A stretch of DNA of 64,000 nt from Stammera capleta_AF (GCA_036689265.1 CP144777.1:124001-188000); one strand, 5' to 3'; positions 28,382-37,971 are shown, numbered from the stretch's first letter. Notes: generated by a model not told the origin, from the sequence alone. Numbers and translations are program-made.

Positions 28382-28386
28382 NNNNN
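28382..28386. other. Assembly gap (five Ns)
   Basis: Five N bases interrupt ruvC. They almost certainly stand for a gap of unknown size rather than five bases: the rest of ruvC, and probably ruvA and ruvB (its E. coli neighbours), are not on the other side. Confidence 0.95.
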
Positions 28387-28568
28387 TTAAAATAAACTAA
28401 TATATCACATATATCATTATGTATTTTCTGTAATCTTTCATAAAAAACCAGTGATTTACTTTTTATACAACCACTTGCTAAATAAACAATTTTAGTATCC
28501 AAAATTTCTATAACACCATAACCAGTACAATAAGAACCGGCATCTATACCTATAATTCTTCTAATCAT
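28387..28568 (-). CDS. ruvC: RuvC, Holliday junction resolvase (5' part, cut by the gap)
   Basis: Only about 60 N-terminal codons remain before the N gap. They match RuvC: GIDAGSYCTGYGVIEI with the first catalytic Asp (D9), then YLASGCIKSKS and a helix ending in ICDILVYF. The other acidic active-site residues (Glu66 and two Asp near 140 in E. coli) would lie beyond the gap. aspS is immediately upstream, as near the E. coli ruvC locus. Functional status cannot be judged; ORF continuation through the Ns into the palindrome is meaningless. Confidence 0.88.
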
Positions 28569-28583
28569 ATATATATTTTTTTA

Positions 28584-30302
28584 TCAAATGCTACTTTTAT
28601 CATCCGGGGCTCCTGTTAACAAACAAATACCAGAAGTAGTCTTAGGAAAAGCTATCACATCTCTAATATTTTTAATATCCATTAATAACATAATAATTCG
28701 ATCTAAACCCAAAGCTAAACCAATATGGGGTGGAGTGCCAAATTTTAAAGAATTTAAAAAAAATCCATATTTTTTTTTTTGAACCAATTTACTAATTCCT
28801 AATAAATCAAATATTTTTTTTTGTATTTTAAAATCATGTATTCTTGTAGACCCACTACCTAATTCATAACCATTTATAACTAAATCATAAGAACTAGACA
28901 ATAATTTACTATAATAATCAGATTTTAAATAACTTAAACTGGATACTAATGGCATAGTAAAAGGATGATGATGTGATTTTAAATTATTATTATTATCATA
29001 ATAAAATAGAGGAAAATCAGTTATCCAAACAGGGCAAAATTTATTATTTTTTAAAAGTTTAAATTTTTTACATAATGTTTGTCTTATTAAATTTAAATTA
29101 TCATTTAATGCGATTTTTTTTCCTATAAAAATAAAAAATAAATCACCTATTTTTAATTTAAATTCTACACATATATTTTGTATTAATAAATCATCTTTAA
29201 AATTCAAAAAAGAAAATAATTCATAAATAAATTTATTTTTTATTAAATTTATTATTTTAATACATATACAATCAAACAAACCGTACTTATTTATAAGATT
29301 TAAAATAAATTTAAAATCAAAATACATGACATTTTTATCAACTATTAAAGCTTTAATTTTAAAATTAATATAACTATTTAATTTTAATAAAATGTTTTTT
29401 TTAAACATAGAAATATCGATAAATTTCAACGGATTACGTAAATCTGGTTTGTCTGTTCCATAATATAAAATAGAATCACAATATTTTATTATTTTAAAAG
29501 GAACGTTAAAATTAACATTCTTAAAATTTAACCATAAACTAGAAATTAATTTTTCTATTAAAAATCTTACTGTATTAAAATTAGAAAAAGATAATTCCAT
29601 ATCTATTTGAGTAAATTCTGGTTGACGATCAGAACGTAAATCTTCATCACGAAAACATTTTACTATTTGATAGTATCTATCAATACCAGATATCATTAAT
29701 AATTGTTTAAATATTTGAGGAGATTGAGGTAAAGCATAAAAAATATCTTTTTTTGATTTACTAAAAACAAAATAATTTTTAGCACCTTCAGGAAAAGATT
29801 TGGTTAAAAAAGGTGTTTCTATTTCTAAAAAAGAATTTTTTTGAAAAAATTTATGTAAAAATAAAACAATAATAGAGCGAATTTTTAATGTATTAAACAT
29901 ATTAAATCTTCTAAGATCTAAATAACGATATTGTAGTCTAATTTCTTCTGAATTATTATTCAATTTAATATCTAATGGTAATTTATTTGAATAATTAAAT
30001 ATATTTAATTTATTAACTAATACTTCTATATTGCCGTTATTTATATTATCTTTAATATTATTTAAAATCCTCTTCTTTATTTTACCATAAACTTGAATAC
30101 ATGATTCTTCAGTCAAAGAAGATGCTAAATTCCATAATTTTTTTTTATTATTATAAACAAAAATTTGTATTATACCAGTACAATCTCTTAAATCTATAAA
30201 AATAATATTTTTTAAAATACGTAAACTATTAACCCAACCACATAATTTTACTTTTTTATCTAAATAATTAATATTTAATAAACCACAATAATCGGTACGC
30301 AT
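28584..30302 (-). CDS. aspS: Aspartyl-tRNA synthetase
   Basis: Class IIb synthetase. MRTDYCGLLN at the start matches E. coli MRTEYCGQL, so I place the start at ATG 30302 with AAGAGA upstream; ATG 30311 is in frame but adds only three residues. The N-terminal OB fold (LCGWVNSLR), FPEGAKNYFV, ALPQSPQIFKQLLM, CFRDEDLRSDRQPEFTQID (motif 2) and GLALGLDRIIMLL (motif 3) are all intact. Length 572 (E. coli 590). Minus-strand, so F/L/Y-rich in this half. ruvC follows 15 bases downstream. Confidence 0.96.
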   Translation of the reverse strand: MRTDYCGLLNINYLDKKVKLCGWVNSLRILKNIIFIDLRDCTGIIQIFVYNNKKKLWNLASSLTEESCIQVYGKIKKRILNNIKDNINNGNIEVLVNKLNIFNYSNKLPLDIKLNNNSEEIRLQYRYLDLRRFNMFNTLKIRSIIVLFLHKFFQKNSFLEIETPFLTKSFPEGAKNYFVFSKSKKDIFYALPQSPQIFKQLLMISGIDRYYQIVKCFRDEDLRSDRQPEFTQIDMELSFSNFNTVRFLIEKLISSLWLNFKNVNFNVPFKIIKYCDSILYYGTDKPDLRNPLKFIDISMFKKNILLKLNSYINFKIKALIVDKNVMYFDFKFILNLINKYGLFDCICIKIINLIKNKFIYELFSFLNFKDDLLIQNICVEFKLKIGDLFFIFIGKKIALNDNLNLIRQTLCKKFKLLKNNKFCPVWITDFPLFYYDNNNNLKSHHHPFTMPLVSSLSYLKSDYYSKLLSSSYDLVINGYELGSGSTRIHDFKIQKKIFDLLGISKLVQKKKYGFFLNSLKFGTPPHIGLALGLDRIIMLLMDIKNIRDVIAFPKTTSGICLLTGAPDDKSSI

Positions 30303-30413
30303 ATATAACATCTCTTAAAAAAATTCTTTTTTTAATAAACTTAATTACATAATAATTAAATATTATATAATTATAAATATATATTTTCTTTAAAAACTAT
30401 AAAAAATAAATTC

Positions 30414-32120
30414 ATGAATATTAAAAAATATATTAAAAAAAAACTAAATAAAATATTACAATCTATAAACATAAAAAAAAAATATAATCATAAAATATAT
30501 GAAAATAATAAAATAAGTGATTATCAAATAAATTCTTTAATAAAAATATCAAAAAATGAAAATATAAATTTAAAATATTTAACAGAAAAAATATATAAAA
30601 AAATAAAAAAATGGTTTTTAATTAAAAATTTTACAATTACTAAACAAGGATTCATTAATATAAACATTAATAAATGTTTCTTAAGCAAAGCAATAAATAA
30701 ATATTCAAAAATAAAAAATTTTGGCATCAAAACAAAAAAATATAAAACCATAATTGTAGATTATTCTTCACCTAATATAGCCAAAGAAATGCATATAGGA
30801 CATTTAAGATCAACAATATTAGGTGATAGTATCTCTAATATATTAAAATTTTTAGGAAATAAAATATACAGAATAAATCATTTAGGAGATTGGGGAACTC
30901 AATTTGGTTTATTAATAGCATTAATAAAAGAAAAAAAATTAGAAAAAAAAATAGAAAATATAAATGACATAGAAAATATATATAATATAGCAAATAATAA
31001 ATTTATAAATAACAAAAATTTTGCAAAAAAAGCTAGAAAATATGTTGTAAAATTACAAAACAAAAAACCAGAAATAATTAAAATATGGAAAAAAATAAAA
31101 AATATAACCATAAAACAAAATCAAAAAATATATGATTTACTTAAAATTAATTTAAATAAAAAAAACATCATGGGAGAAAGTTTTTATCAAAAAATGTTAC
31201 CTAATATAATAAATGATTTAATTAAAAAAAAATTAGCAAAAATAAAAAAAAAAGCAATAATTATAAATAAAAATAATGTAATTACTGTAATAAAAAAAAA
31301 GGATGGTGCTTATTTGTATAATACTACAGATATTGCTTGTGCTAAATATAGATATGAAAAATTAAAAGCAAATAAAATAATTTATGTAACAGATTACAGA
31401 CAAAAACTTCATTTAAAACAAATATTTTACATAATAAAAAAAGCAAAATACATTCCTAAAAATATAAAATTAATACATTGTTCATTCGGAATAATATTAA
31501 ATAAAAAAGGCAAACCTTATAAAACCAGAGACGGAAAAAATATAAAATTAAAAAAAATAATTAAAAAAGCAATAAAAAAATCATTCAAACTAACAAAAAA
31601 AAAACAACAAAACAAATATAAAAAAGAAAAAATAAAAAAAATATCACATAATATAGCTATAGCTGCTATAAAATGGTCAGATTTATCTAATCATAGAATA
31701 AAAAACTATACATTTAAATGGAAAAAAATATTTTCTTATAAAGGAAACACAGGACCCTATATGCAATATGCATATACTAGAATAATATCAATACTCAAAA
31801 AAAATAAAACAAACACAACAGATTCCATAAAACATAATCATTTTATTATAAATAATAAAATTGAATTTTTAATTGCTAAAAAAATATTAAATTTCGAAGA
31901 AATTTTAAAACAATCATCTAAAAACAATACACCACATTTAATATGTCATTATTTATATGAATTAACATTAAAGTTTTCAAATTTTTATGAAACAAACAAT
32001 ATTAATAATTTAAAAAATATTAAAATTAAACAAAGTAAATTAAAATTAATATCTATTATTGCAAAAACAATAAAAATTGGGTTAAAATTATTAGGAATAC
32101 CAATTTTAAACAAAATGTAA
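30414..32120 (+). CDS. argS: Arginyl-tRNA synthetase
   Basis: Class I synthetase, 568 residues (E. coli 577). The SSPNIAKEMHIGHLRST block contains the HIGH motif, followed by NHLGDWGTQFG. The KMSKS region is diverged, as in many ArgRS (KKGKPYKTRDGKNIKL). The C-terminal anticodon-binding helices keep GPYMQYAYTRI and HLICHYLYELTLKFSNFYE. Lysine-, isoleucine- and asparagine-rich throughout because it lies on the A-rich strand of this half. Confidence 0.96.
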   Translation: MNIKKYIKKKLNKILQSINIKKKYNHKIYENNKISDYQINSLIKISKNENINLKYLTEKIYKKIKKWFLIKNFTITKQGFINININKCFLSKAINKYSKIKNFGIKTKKYKTIIVDYSSPNIAKEMHIGHLRSTILGDSISNILKFLGNKIYRINHLGDWGTQFGLLIALIKEKKLEKKIENINDIENIYNIANNKFINNKNFAKKARKYVVKLQNKKPEIIKIWKKIKNITIKQNQKIYDLLKINLNKKNIMGESFYQKMLPNIINDLIKKKLAKIKKKAIIINKNNVITVIKKKDGAYLYNTTDIACAKYRYEKLKANKIIYVTDYRQKLHLKQIFYIIKKAKYIPKNIKLIHCSFGIILNKKGKPYKTRDGKNIKLKKIIKKAIKKSFKLTKKKQQNKYKKEKIKKISHNIAIAAIKWSDLSNHRIKNYTFKWKKIFSYKGNTGPYMQYAYTRIISILKKNKTNTTDSIKHNHFIINNKIEFLIAKKILNFEEILKQSSKNNTPHLICHYLYELTLKFSNFYETNNINNLKNIKIKQSKLKLISIIAKTIKIGLKLLGIPILNKM

Positions 32121-32130
32121 TAAAAATTCC

Positions 32131-32961
32131 TTACTTTTGACCAATAGTAAAACAATAATTTTGTTTAAAATAAGTAAAAATATTAATATAAAAATATTTT
32201 TTATAAACATATTTTATAAAATTTTTATATTTAAAATTATGTTCTATAATTAAAAAACCATTGTTTTTTAGATACAAATATGCATTTTTTATTATATAAA
32301 TAATATCTTTAAATCCATTTGACGAAGAAACCAAAGAAAAATAAGATTCAAATCTCAAATCATTATTTAAATACAAACAATCATCATATTTACAAATATA
32401 AGGTGGATTACTTACAATCAAATCAAAATAATCAAAATAATTAAATAAATTAGAAAACCAATTACTATAAAAAAAAAGTGTATTACTTAAATTCAATAAA
32501 TTAGAATTATATGTAGATAATTTTACTGCTATTACATTTATATCTACTCCAATAATAAATGAATTAATACAATCATTAGCCAAAGATAATGCTATAGCAC
32601 CGGATCCAATACCTAAATCAAGAATACTAAAACATTTTTTACCAACTAAATTAATTATATATTCAACCATATATTCAGTATCTATACGAGGTATAAAAAT
32701 ATCAAAATATATTTTTAATGATAAAGACCAAAAATAGCATTTATTTATTAAATAAAAAATTGGTTCACCTCGTAATCTTCTTATAAATAAACAATTTAAA
32801 TAATTTAATTCAAATAAACTCAAATTATAATCATCAAAAACTAATAACCAAATTCTATCTTTTTTTAAAACAAATTCTAATAACAAAAAAGCATCGTTTA
32901 ACAAATCGTTGTTAAAAATTTTGAATAAACCAATTTCATCTAACCACTCAAATATCTTCAT
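32131..32961 (-). CDS. prmC: PrmC, release-factor glutamine methyltransferase
   Basis: Methylates the glutamine of the GGQ motif in RF1 and RF2, both encoded nearby. The SAM-binding LDLGIGSGAIALSLA motif and the catalytic SNPPYI are present; length 276 (E. coli 277). It starts 5 bases after the prfA stop, the enterobacterial prfA-prmC operon. Confidence 0.95.
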   Translation of the reverse strand: MKIFEWLDEIGLFKIFNNDLLNDAFLLLEFVLKKDRIWLLVFDDYNLSLFELNYLNCLFIRRLRGEPIFYLINKCYFWSLSLKIYFDIFIPRIDTEYMVEYIINLVGKKCFSILDLGIGSGAIALSLANDCINSFIIGVDINVIAVKLSTYNSNLLNLSNTLFFYSNWFSNLFNYFDYFDLIVSNPPYICKYDDCLYLNNDLRFESYFSLVSSSNGFKDIIYIIKNAYLYLKNNGFLIIEHNFKYKNFIKYVYKKYFYINIFTYFKQNYCFTIGQK

Positions 32962-32966
32962 AAGAA

Positions 32967-34022
32967 TTAGTTTTTTATACTATTTAATATTGGATAAATT
33001 AATAAATCTAAATTTCCATTTAAAATTTTATTTAATGAATATAAAGTTAAATTTATACGATGATCAGTTACACGATTTTGTATAAAATTATAAGTTCTAT
33101 TTCTATCAAAACGAAAACCTGTACCTAATAAACCTTTTTTTTTATTACTTTTTTTTTGATTTCTTTTTGATAATTCTAAAGAAAATATACGTGCTTTTAA
33201 TACTGATAATGCCTTAGATTTATTTTTATGTTGAGACCTTTCTTGTTGACATTCAACTACTATATTAGTAGGTAAATGAGTTATTCTAACTGCAGAATTG
33301 GTAGTATTAACATGTTGTCCACCAGCACCAGAGGATCTAAAAGTATCTATTTTTATATCACAATTATTTATTGTTGGTAATTTTTCTTCAGGAATATCAG
33401 GTATCACGGCAACTAAACAGGTAGATGTATGTACTCTACCCTGAGAATCAGTCAAAGGAATCCTTTGAACTCTATGACCACCAGATTCGAATTTTAATTT
33501 ATCATAAACATCTGAACCAATAATTTTAATTAAAATATCTTTATAACCACCATAATTATTTAATTTATTATTTATCAATTCAATTTTCCAATTAGATATT
33601 TCAGCATATTTATAATACATCTTAAATAAATCAGATACAAATAAAGATGCTTCATTACCACCTGTTCCAGCACAAATTTCTAAATAAACACCGGGAAAAT
33701 TTTTTCTAATTTTCTTTTCATTAAAAAAACAATCTATTTTTTTTTTACATACATTTATTAATCTAACTAATTTAATTATTTCATCTTTAGCTACTAAAAA
33801 AAAATCTTTATCATTTAATAAAGAACGTGCAAACTTTAATTCTTTAATATAAATTTTTAATTTATTAGAATAACTAATAATTTTTATTAAATTATTATAT
33901 TCACTAGTTAATAAATTATAATCTTTTCTATAAAATACATTTTTATCTAAAAATATATTTTTAATATATTCTAAACGTTTATTAATTTTTAATATTTTTT
34001 TTTCTAAACAAATATTTTCCAT
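32967..34022 (-). CDS. prfA: Peptide chain release factor 1
   Basis: Terminates translation at UAA and UAG. The GGQ loop SSGAGGQHVNTTNSAVRITH and ECQQERSQHKNKSKAL are intact, and the C-terminal NRTYNFIQNRVTDHRINLT matches RF1. Length 351 (E. coli 360). Upstream gene of the prfA-prmC pair; hemA, which precedes prfA in E. coli, is not here. Confidence 0.96.
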   Translation of the reverse strand: MENICLEKKILKINKRLEYIKNIFLDKNVFYRKDYNLLTSEYNNLIKIISYSNKLKIYIKELKFARSLLNDKDFFLVAKDEIIKLVRLINVCKKKIDCFFNEKKIRKNFPGVYLEICAGTGGNEASLFVSDLFKMYYKYAEISNWKIELINNKLNNYGGYKDILIKIIGSDVYDKLKFESGGHRVQRIPLTDSQGRVHTSTCLVAVIPDIPEEKLPTINNCDIKIDTFRSSGAGGQHVNTTNSAVRITHLPTNIVVECQQERSQHKNKSKALSVLKARIFSLELSKRNQKKSNKKKGLLGTGFRFDRNRTYNFIQNRVTDHRINLTLYSLNKILNGNLDLLIYPILNSIKN

Positions 34023-34174
34023 ATAATTTTATAAAAATAATAATGTTAAATAATATTTAATATTACCAAATATAATAAAAAAAAAAATATTAAATCAATA
34101 AAATATTTAATATAATAAATTACTTATTAAAAAAATAAAAAATTAAATAATTAATATTTTAATAAAAAACAAAC

Positions 34175-34744
34175 ATGTGTATAAAAATAATAATAGGTTT
34201 AGGAAACAAAGATAAAAAATTGTTTAACACAAGACATAATATTGGAACATGGTATATTTATAAATTTTTAAAAAAAAAAATATATACAAAAATTAAAATG
34301 AATATAATTTACAATTTAAAAATTGCAAAAAAAAATATTTATTTTTATATACCAAAATCCTATATGAATAATATCGGAAAAAATATTTTACAAATAAAAA
34401 AAAAACTAAAAATTAAAAATAAAGAAATGCTATTTGTACATGATGAACTAAATTTAAATCCAGGTTATTCTAAAATTACAAAAGGATTAAAAAATTGCAC
34501 TCATAATGGAATTAAAAATATTGTTGAAAATATAAAATTAAAAAATGAATTTTATAGATTAAGAATTGGAATAGGAAAACCTAAAAAAAAATATAAACTA
34601 AAACAATTTGTTCTATCTAAACCAACAAAGAAAGAAAAATATTTAATAAAAAAATCAATAACTAAATCTATAAAATATATTAAAATTTTGATAAAAGAAA
34701 ATAATTTTAAAAAAATACAAAATATATTAAATTCAAAAAAATAA
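34175..34744 (+). CDS. pth: Peptidyl-tRNA hydrolase
   Basis: Recycles peptidyl-tRNAs that drop off ribosomes. IIGLGNKDKK, TRHNIG (the catalytic His), YMNNIGKNI, VHDELNLNPGYSKI and HNGIKNI match Pth; 189 residues (E. coli 194). In E. coli pth is next to ychF; here ychF lies about 3.2 kb downstream with prfB, lysS and mutH between, so a rearrangement is likely. Confidence 0.95.
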   Translation: MCIKIIIGLGNKDKKLFNTRHNIGTWYIYKFLKKKIYTKIKMNIIYNLKIAKKNIYFYIPKSYMNNIGKNILQIKKKLKIKNKEMLFVHDELNLNPGYSKITKGLKNCTHNGIKNIVENIKLKNEFYRLRIGIGKPKKKYKLKQFVLSKPTKKEKYLIKKSITKSIKYIKILIKENNFKKIQNILNSKK

Positions 34745-34793
34745 AAATAATAAATCATAAATTTAAATAACAAAAATATAAATATTAAACAAA

Positions 34794-35801
34794 ATGTTAA
34801 AAAATAAAATTAAACAAAAAAAAATACATAAGATTTATTTAAAATATATATATATAAAAAATCTATTAAAAATAAAAAAAACAAATAAAATAAATAAATA
34901 TAAAAAAATAATCATTGATATCAAAAAAAAAATTTTACTATTAACAAATAAAAAAAATAAACAAAAAATAGAAATAGAAATTAAAAAAATAAATAAAAAA
35001 ATAGAAAAAATAAAAAAAAAATGTTTTTTCACAGAAAAAAATGATATAAAAAATTGTTTCATAAACATAAAATCTGGATCAGGAGGAATAGAATCTCAAG
35101 ATTGGTCATCAATATTATTAAAAATGTATAACAAATGGGCAATTAAAAAAAAATATAAAACAAAAATAATAAACAAAAATATTGGTGAAACAAAAAAAAT
35201 AAAATCAGCTACCTTATTTATAATAGGAAAATATGCTTATGGATATTTAAAAAACGAAACAGGAATACACAGATTAGTTAGAAAAAATCCTTTTAATACA
35301 AACAATAAAAGACAAACATCTTTTAGTTCAGTATATATATATCCAGAAAAAAAAAAAAATAATAACATAGAATTAAAAAATAAAGAAATTAAAATAGATG
35401 TATATAAATCTTCTGGAACAGGTGGACAACACGTAAACAAAACAGAATCTGCTGTTAGAATAACCCACTTACCTACTAATTTAACAACACAATGTCAAAG
35501 AAATAGATCACAATATAAAAACAAAAAACAAGCAATAAAACAAATTAAAAAAAAATTATTAAATTTAAAATTACTTAAAGAAAAAAATATAAAATTAAAA
35601 ATAGAAAAAAATAAAGCAAAAATAGAATGGGGAAATCAAATAAGATCATATATATTAGATAATTCAATAATAAAAGATACAAAATCAAAAATAGAAACAA
35701 ATAAAGTACAAGATATTCTAAATGGAAAAATAGACATTTTTTTAGAAAAAACATTAGAAATAAATTATAGAGAAAAATATGAAACAAAAAAAAAATACTA
35801 A
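34794..35801 (+). CDS. prfB: Peptide chain release factor 2, without frameshift site and with NPF in place of SPF
   Basis: Terminates at UAA and UGA. The 335 residues (E. coli 365) include SGSGGIESQDW, the GGQ loop SSGTGGQHVNKTESAVRITH (G210-Q212) and WGNQIRSYILD. Two oddities: it is one uninterrupted frame with a shortened, lysine-rich N-terminus and no upstream CTT-TGA shift site; and the stop-codon recognition tripeptide SPF is N165-P166-F167 (codon AAT at 35286). TGA is still used as a stop by murD, aceE, aceF and luxS in this window, so RF2 activity should be required. lysS follows with a 23-base overlap. Confidence 0.95.
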   Translation: MLKNKIKQKKIHKIYLKYIYIKNLLKIKKTNKINKYKKIIIDIKKKILLLTNKKNKQKIEIEIKKINKKIEKIKKKCFFTEKNDIKNCFINIKSGSGGIESQDWSSILLKMYNKWAIKKKYKTKIINKNIGETKKIKSATLFIIGKYAYGYLKNETGIHRLVRKNPFNTNNKRQTSFSSVYIYPEKKKNNNIELKNKEIKIDVYKSSGTGGQHVNKTESAVRITHLPTNLTTQCQRNRSQYKNKKQAIKQIKKKLLNLKLLKEKNIKLKIEKNKAKIEWGNQIRSYILDNSIIKDTKSKIETNKVQDILNGKIDIFLEKTLEINYREKYETKKKY

Positions 35802-37173
35802 AAAACTAAAAAACATAAAAAAAATAATTAAAAAATATTCTACAAAAAAAACACATATTATAAATAATCTTAAAATAAAAGTTAATATATATGGAAGAAT
35901 TATATCTATAAGAAAAATGAAAAAAAATATTTTTTTAAATATACAAGATATAGAAAATAATATACAAATATTACTAAATGAAAAAAACACTATTGAATAT
36001 AAATATAAAACAAAAAATCTAAAAATAGGAGATATTATAAATATAAAAGGAAAAATATTTAAAACAAAAACAAAAGAATTAACAATTAAATGTAAAAAAA
36101 TAAAAACATTAGTACAAACATCATTATTTTTACCAGATAAATTTAATAAATTAAAAAAAAAAGAAACAAAATACAGAAAAAGATATTTAGATCTTATAGT
36201 AAACATAAAAACAAGAAAAACATTTATAAAAAGAATAAAAATAATAAATTTAATTAGAAAATTTTTATTAAAAAAAAAATATTTAGAAGTTGAAACACCT
36301 ATGTTACATCATATTCCTGGAGGAGCAAACGCAAAACCATTTAATACATATCACAATAAATTAAATAATAATATGTATCTACGTATATCACCGGAATTAC
36401 ATTTAAAACAATTAATTATAGGAGGATTCACAAAAATATTTGAATTAAATAGAAATTTCAGAAATGAAGGAATATCTTCCTATCATAATCCAGAATTTTC
36501 TATGATAGAAATATATAAAGCATACTCTAACTATAAAAATATGATGAAGTTAACCGAAAATATTATAACTTTTTTAATAAAATCACTAAAACAAAATAAA
36601 ATAATTAATTATGGAAAACACAAAATAAATTTAAATTTACCATACAAAAAAATAACAATGAAAAAAGCAATATATATTCACACAAATTATTTTCAACATA
36701 TAAATGAATTAAATAATAAACAAAAAATATTAACAATAGCAAAAAAACTAAATATTAATTTAAATCAAAAAATAGGAAATATAATAAATAAAATATTTAA
36801 AATAACTACAGAAAAACATTTAATACAACCAACTTTTATTACTAAATACCCAATAGAAATATCACCTTTAGCGAAAAAAAATAAAAAAAATTCAAAATTA
36901 GCAGATAGATTTGAATTATTTATAGGAGGACACGAATTAGTAAATGGATTTACAGAAATAAATGATTACAAAGAACAAAAAATAAGATTCAAAAAACAAA
37001 TGAAAAATAATAAAAAAATAAAACTTTTAAATAAAGAATATATAAATTCTTTAAAATATGGATTACCACCAACATCAGGATTAGGATTAGGAATAGATAG
37101 ACTAGTTATGTTGCTAACCAACAATACCTGTATAAAAGATGTAATTTTATTTCCTACTCTAAAAAAACAATAA
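35779..37173 (+). CDS. lysS: Lysyl-tRNA synthetase (class II)
   Basis: Class IIb synthetase, 464 residues (E. coli 505). The N-terminal extension is shortened, but the OB fold (VNIYGRIISIRKM, GKIFKTKTKELTIKC) remains. Catalytic core: YRKRYLDLI, ETPMLHHIPGGANAKPF, MYLRISPELHLKQLIIGGF, FRNEGISSYHNPEFSM (motif 2) and GLGLGIDRLVMLL (motif 3). Its start lies 23 bases inside prfB in another frame; prfB-lysS is the E. coli operon order, so translation is probably coupled. Confidence 0.95.
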   Translation: MKQKKNTKKLKNIKKIIKKYSTKKTHIINNLKIKVNIYGRIISIRKMKKNIFLNIQDIENNIQILLNEKNTIEYKYKTKNLKIGDIINIKGKIFKTKTKELTIKCKKIKTLVQTSLFLPDKFNKLKKKETKYRKRYLDLIVNIKTRKTFIKRIKIINLIRKFLLKKKYLEVETPMLHHIPGGANAKPFNTYHNKLNNNMYLRISPELHLKQLIIGGFTKIFELNRNFRNEGISSYHNPEFSMIEIYKAYSNYKNMMKLTENIITFLIKSLKQNKIINYGKHKINLNLPYKKITMKKAIYIHTNYFQHINELNNKQKILTIAKKLNINLNQKIGNIINKIFKITTEKHLIQPTFITKYPIEISPLAKKNKKNSKLADRFELFIGGHELVNGFTEINDYKEQKIRFKKQMKNNKKIKLLNKEYINSLKYGLPPTSGLGLGIDRLVMLLTNNTCIKDVILFPTLKKQ

Positions 37174-37190
37174 AATAATTAAAAAAAAAA

Positions 37191-37886
37191 TTAAATTATT
37201 TTATCTATTAAATACTTAGTAAATTTTTTTCTAAAATAAAGTCTAAAATAAATTTTTTCTTTTATAGAACATTTTTTTATTTTTTTTAAATAACATATTT
37301 TGTTTTCATTAAAAATTAATTGCAATCTAAAACAATTAGTATATAAATTAGGTAATAAACTATCTAAATTACTAAAATTAATAATTTCATATAAAATATA
37401 TAATTCATTAAGTAAAAAATCAAAATCTAATTTACATAGAATAGAAATAAAAGACTTACCAATAATTTTATATAAAGGAGAAATATTTTTCTCACCTATT
37501 ATTAAAATCCACAATATTCTACTTATTTTATAAAAAAAAACACTTTTAAAAGAAAAAAACTTAAAAAAACTAAAAAACTTAAAAGAAATTAAACAAGTAT
37601 CTTGTAATGGAACATTTTTAATGTTAACAGGAATAGTTTTTATTTCTAATCCAATATTATAGAGATCACAATCATTTTTATTACGTTTTTTTAATGAATT
37701 AATATAATATTCTAAAAAATTTCCAACCCAACCTTTATTATAAATAACATTTTTTTTAACAACATAATTAATACTATCTACCAATTTTCCAATTGAATAT
37801 CCATTAACATTATTTAAAATATTTAAAATATCATTTTCATTTAAACAATAAATTTTACAATTAAATTTACACATAAATTCACACAA
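37191..37886 (-). CDS. mutH: MutH, methyl-directed mismatch repair endonuclease
   Basis: Nicks the unmethylated strand at hemimethylated GATC sites when activated by MutS and MutL. The PD-(D/E)xK core reads DLYNIGLEIKTIPV with the catalytic Asp, Glu and Lys; KGWVGNFLE and GYSIGKLVDSI match the family, and length is 231 (E. coli 229). ATG 37874 is an alternative start. MutH only makes sense with MutS, MutL and Dam methylase, none of which is in this window. Confidence 0.88.
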   Translation of the reverse strand: MCEFMCKFNCKIYCLNENDILNILNNVNGYSIGKLVDSINYVVKKNVIYNKGWVGNFLEYYINSLKKRNKNDCDLYNIGLEIKTIPVNIKNVPLQDTCLISFKFFSFFKFFSFKSVFFYKISRILWILIIGEKNISPLYKIIGKSFISILCKLDFDFLLNELYILYEIINFSNLDSLLPNLYTNCFRLQLIFNENKICYLKKIKKCSIKEKIYFRLYFRKKFTKYLIDKII

Positions 37887-37971
37887 AATATAAAAAAAAA
37901 TTAATATTTAAATATTTTAATATATATAATAAATATTAATAATAAAATTACTTAAATAATTAAATAAAAAA

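Noticed and set aside
28359..28386. RuvC frame appearing to continue through the Ns into FVTLFN
   Set aside because: Those residues come from translating the palindrome arm across an unknown gap; they have no RuvC similarity.
35754..36206. Phenylalanine-rich minus-strand ORF of 150 codons opposite prfB/lysS
   Set aside because: Complement of A-rich lysine codons gives long TTT/TTA frames that look like membrane proteins; prfB and lysS explain the region.
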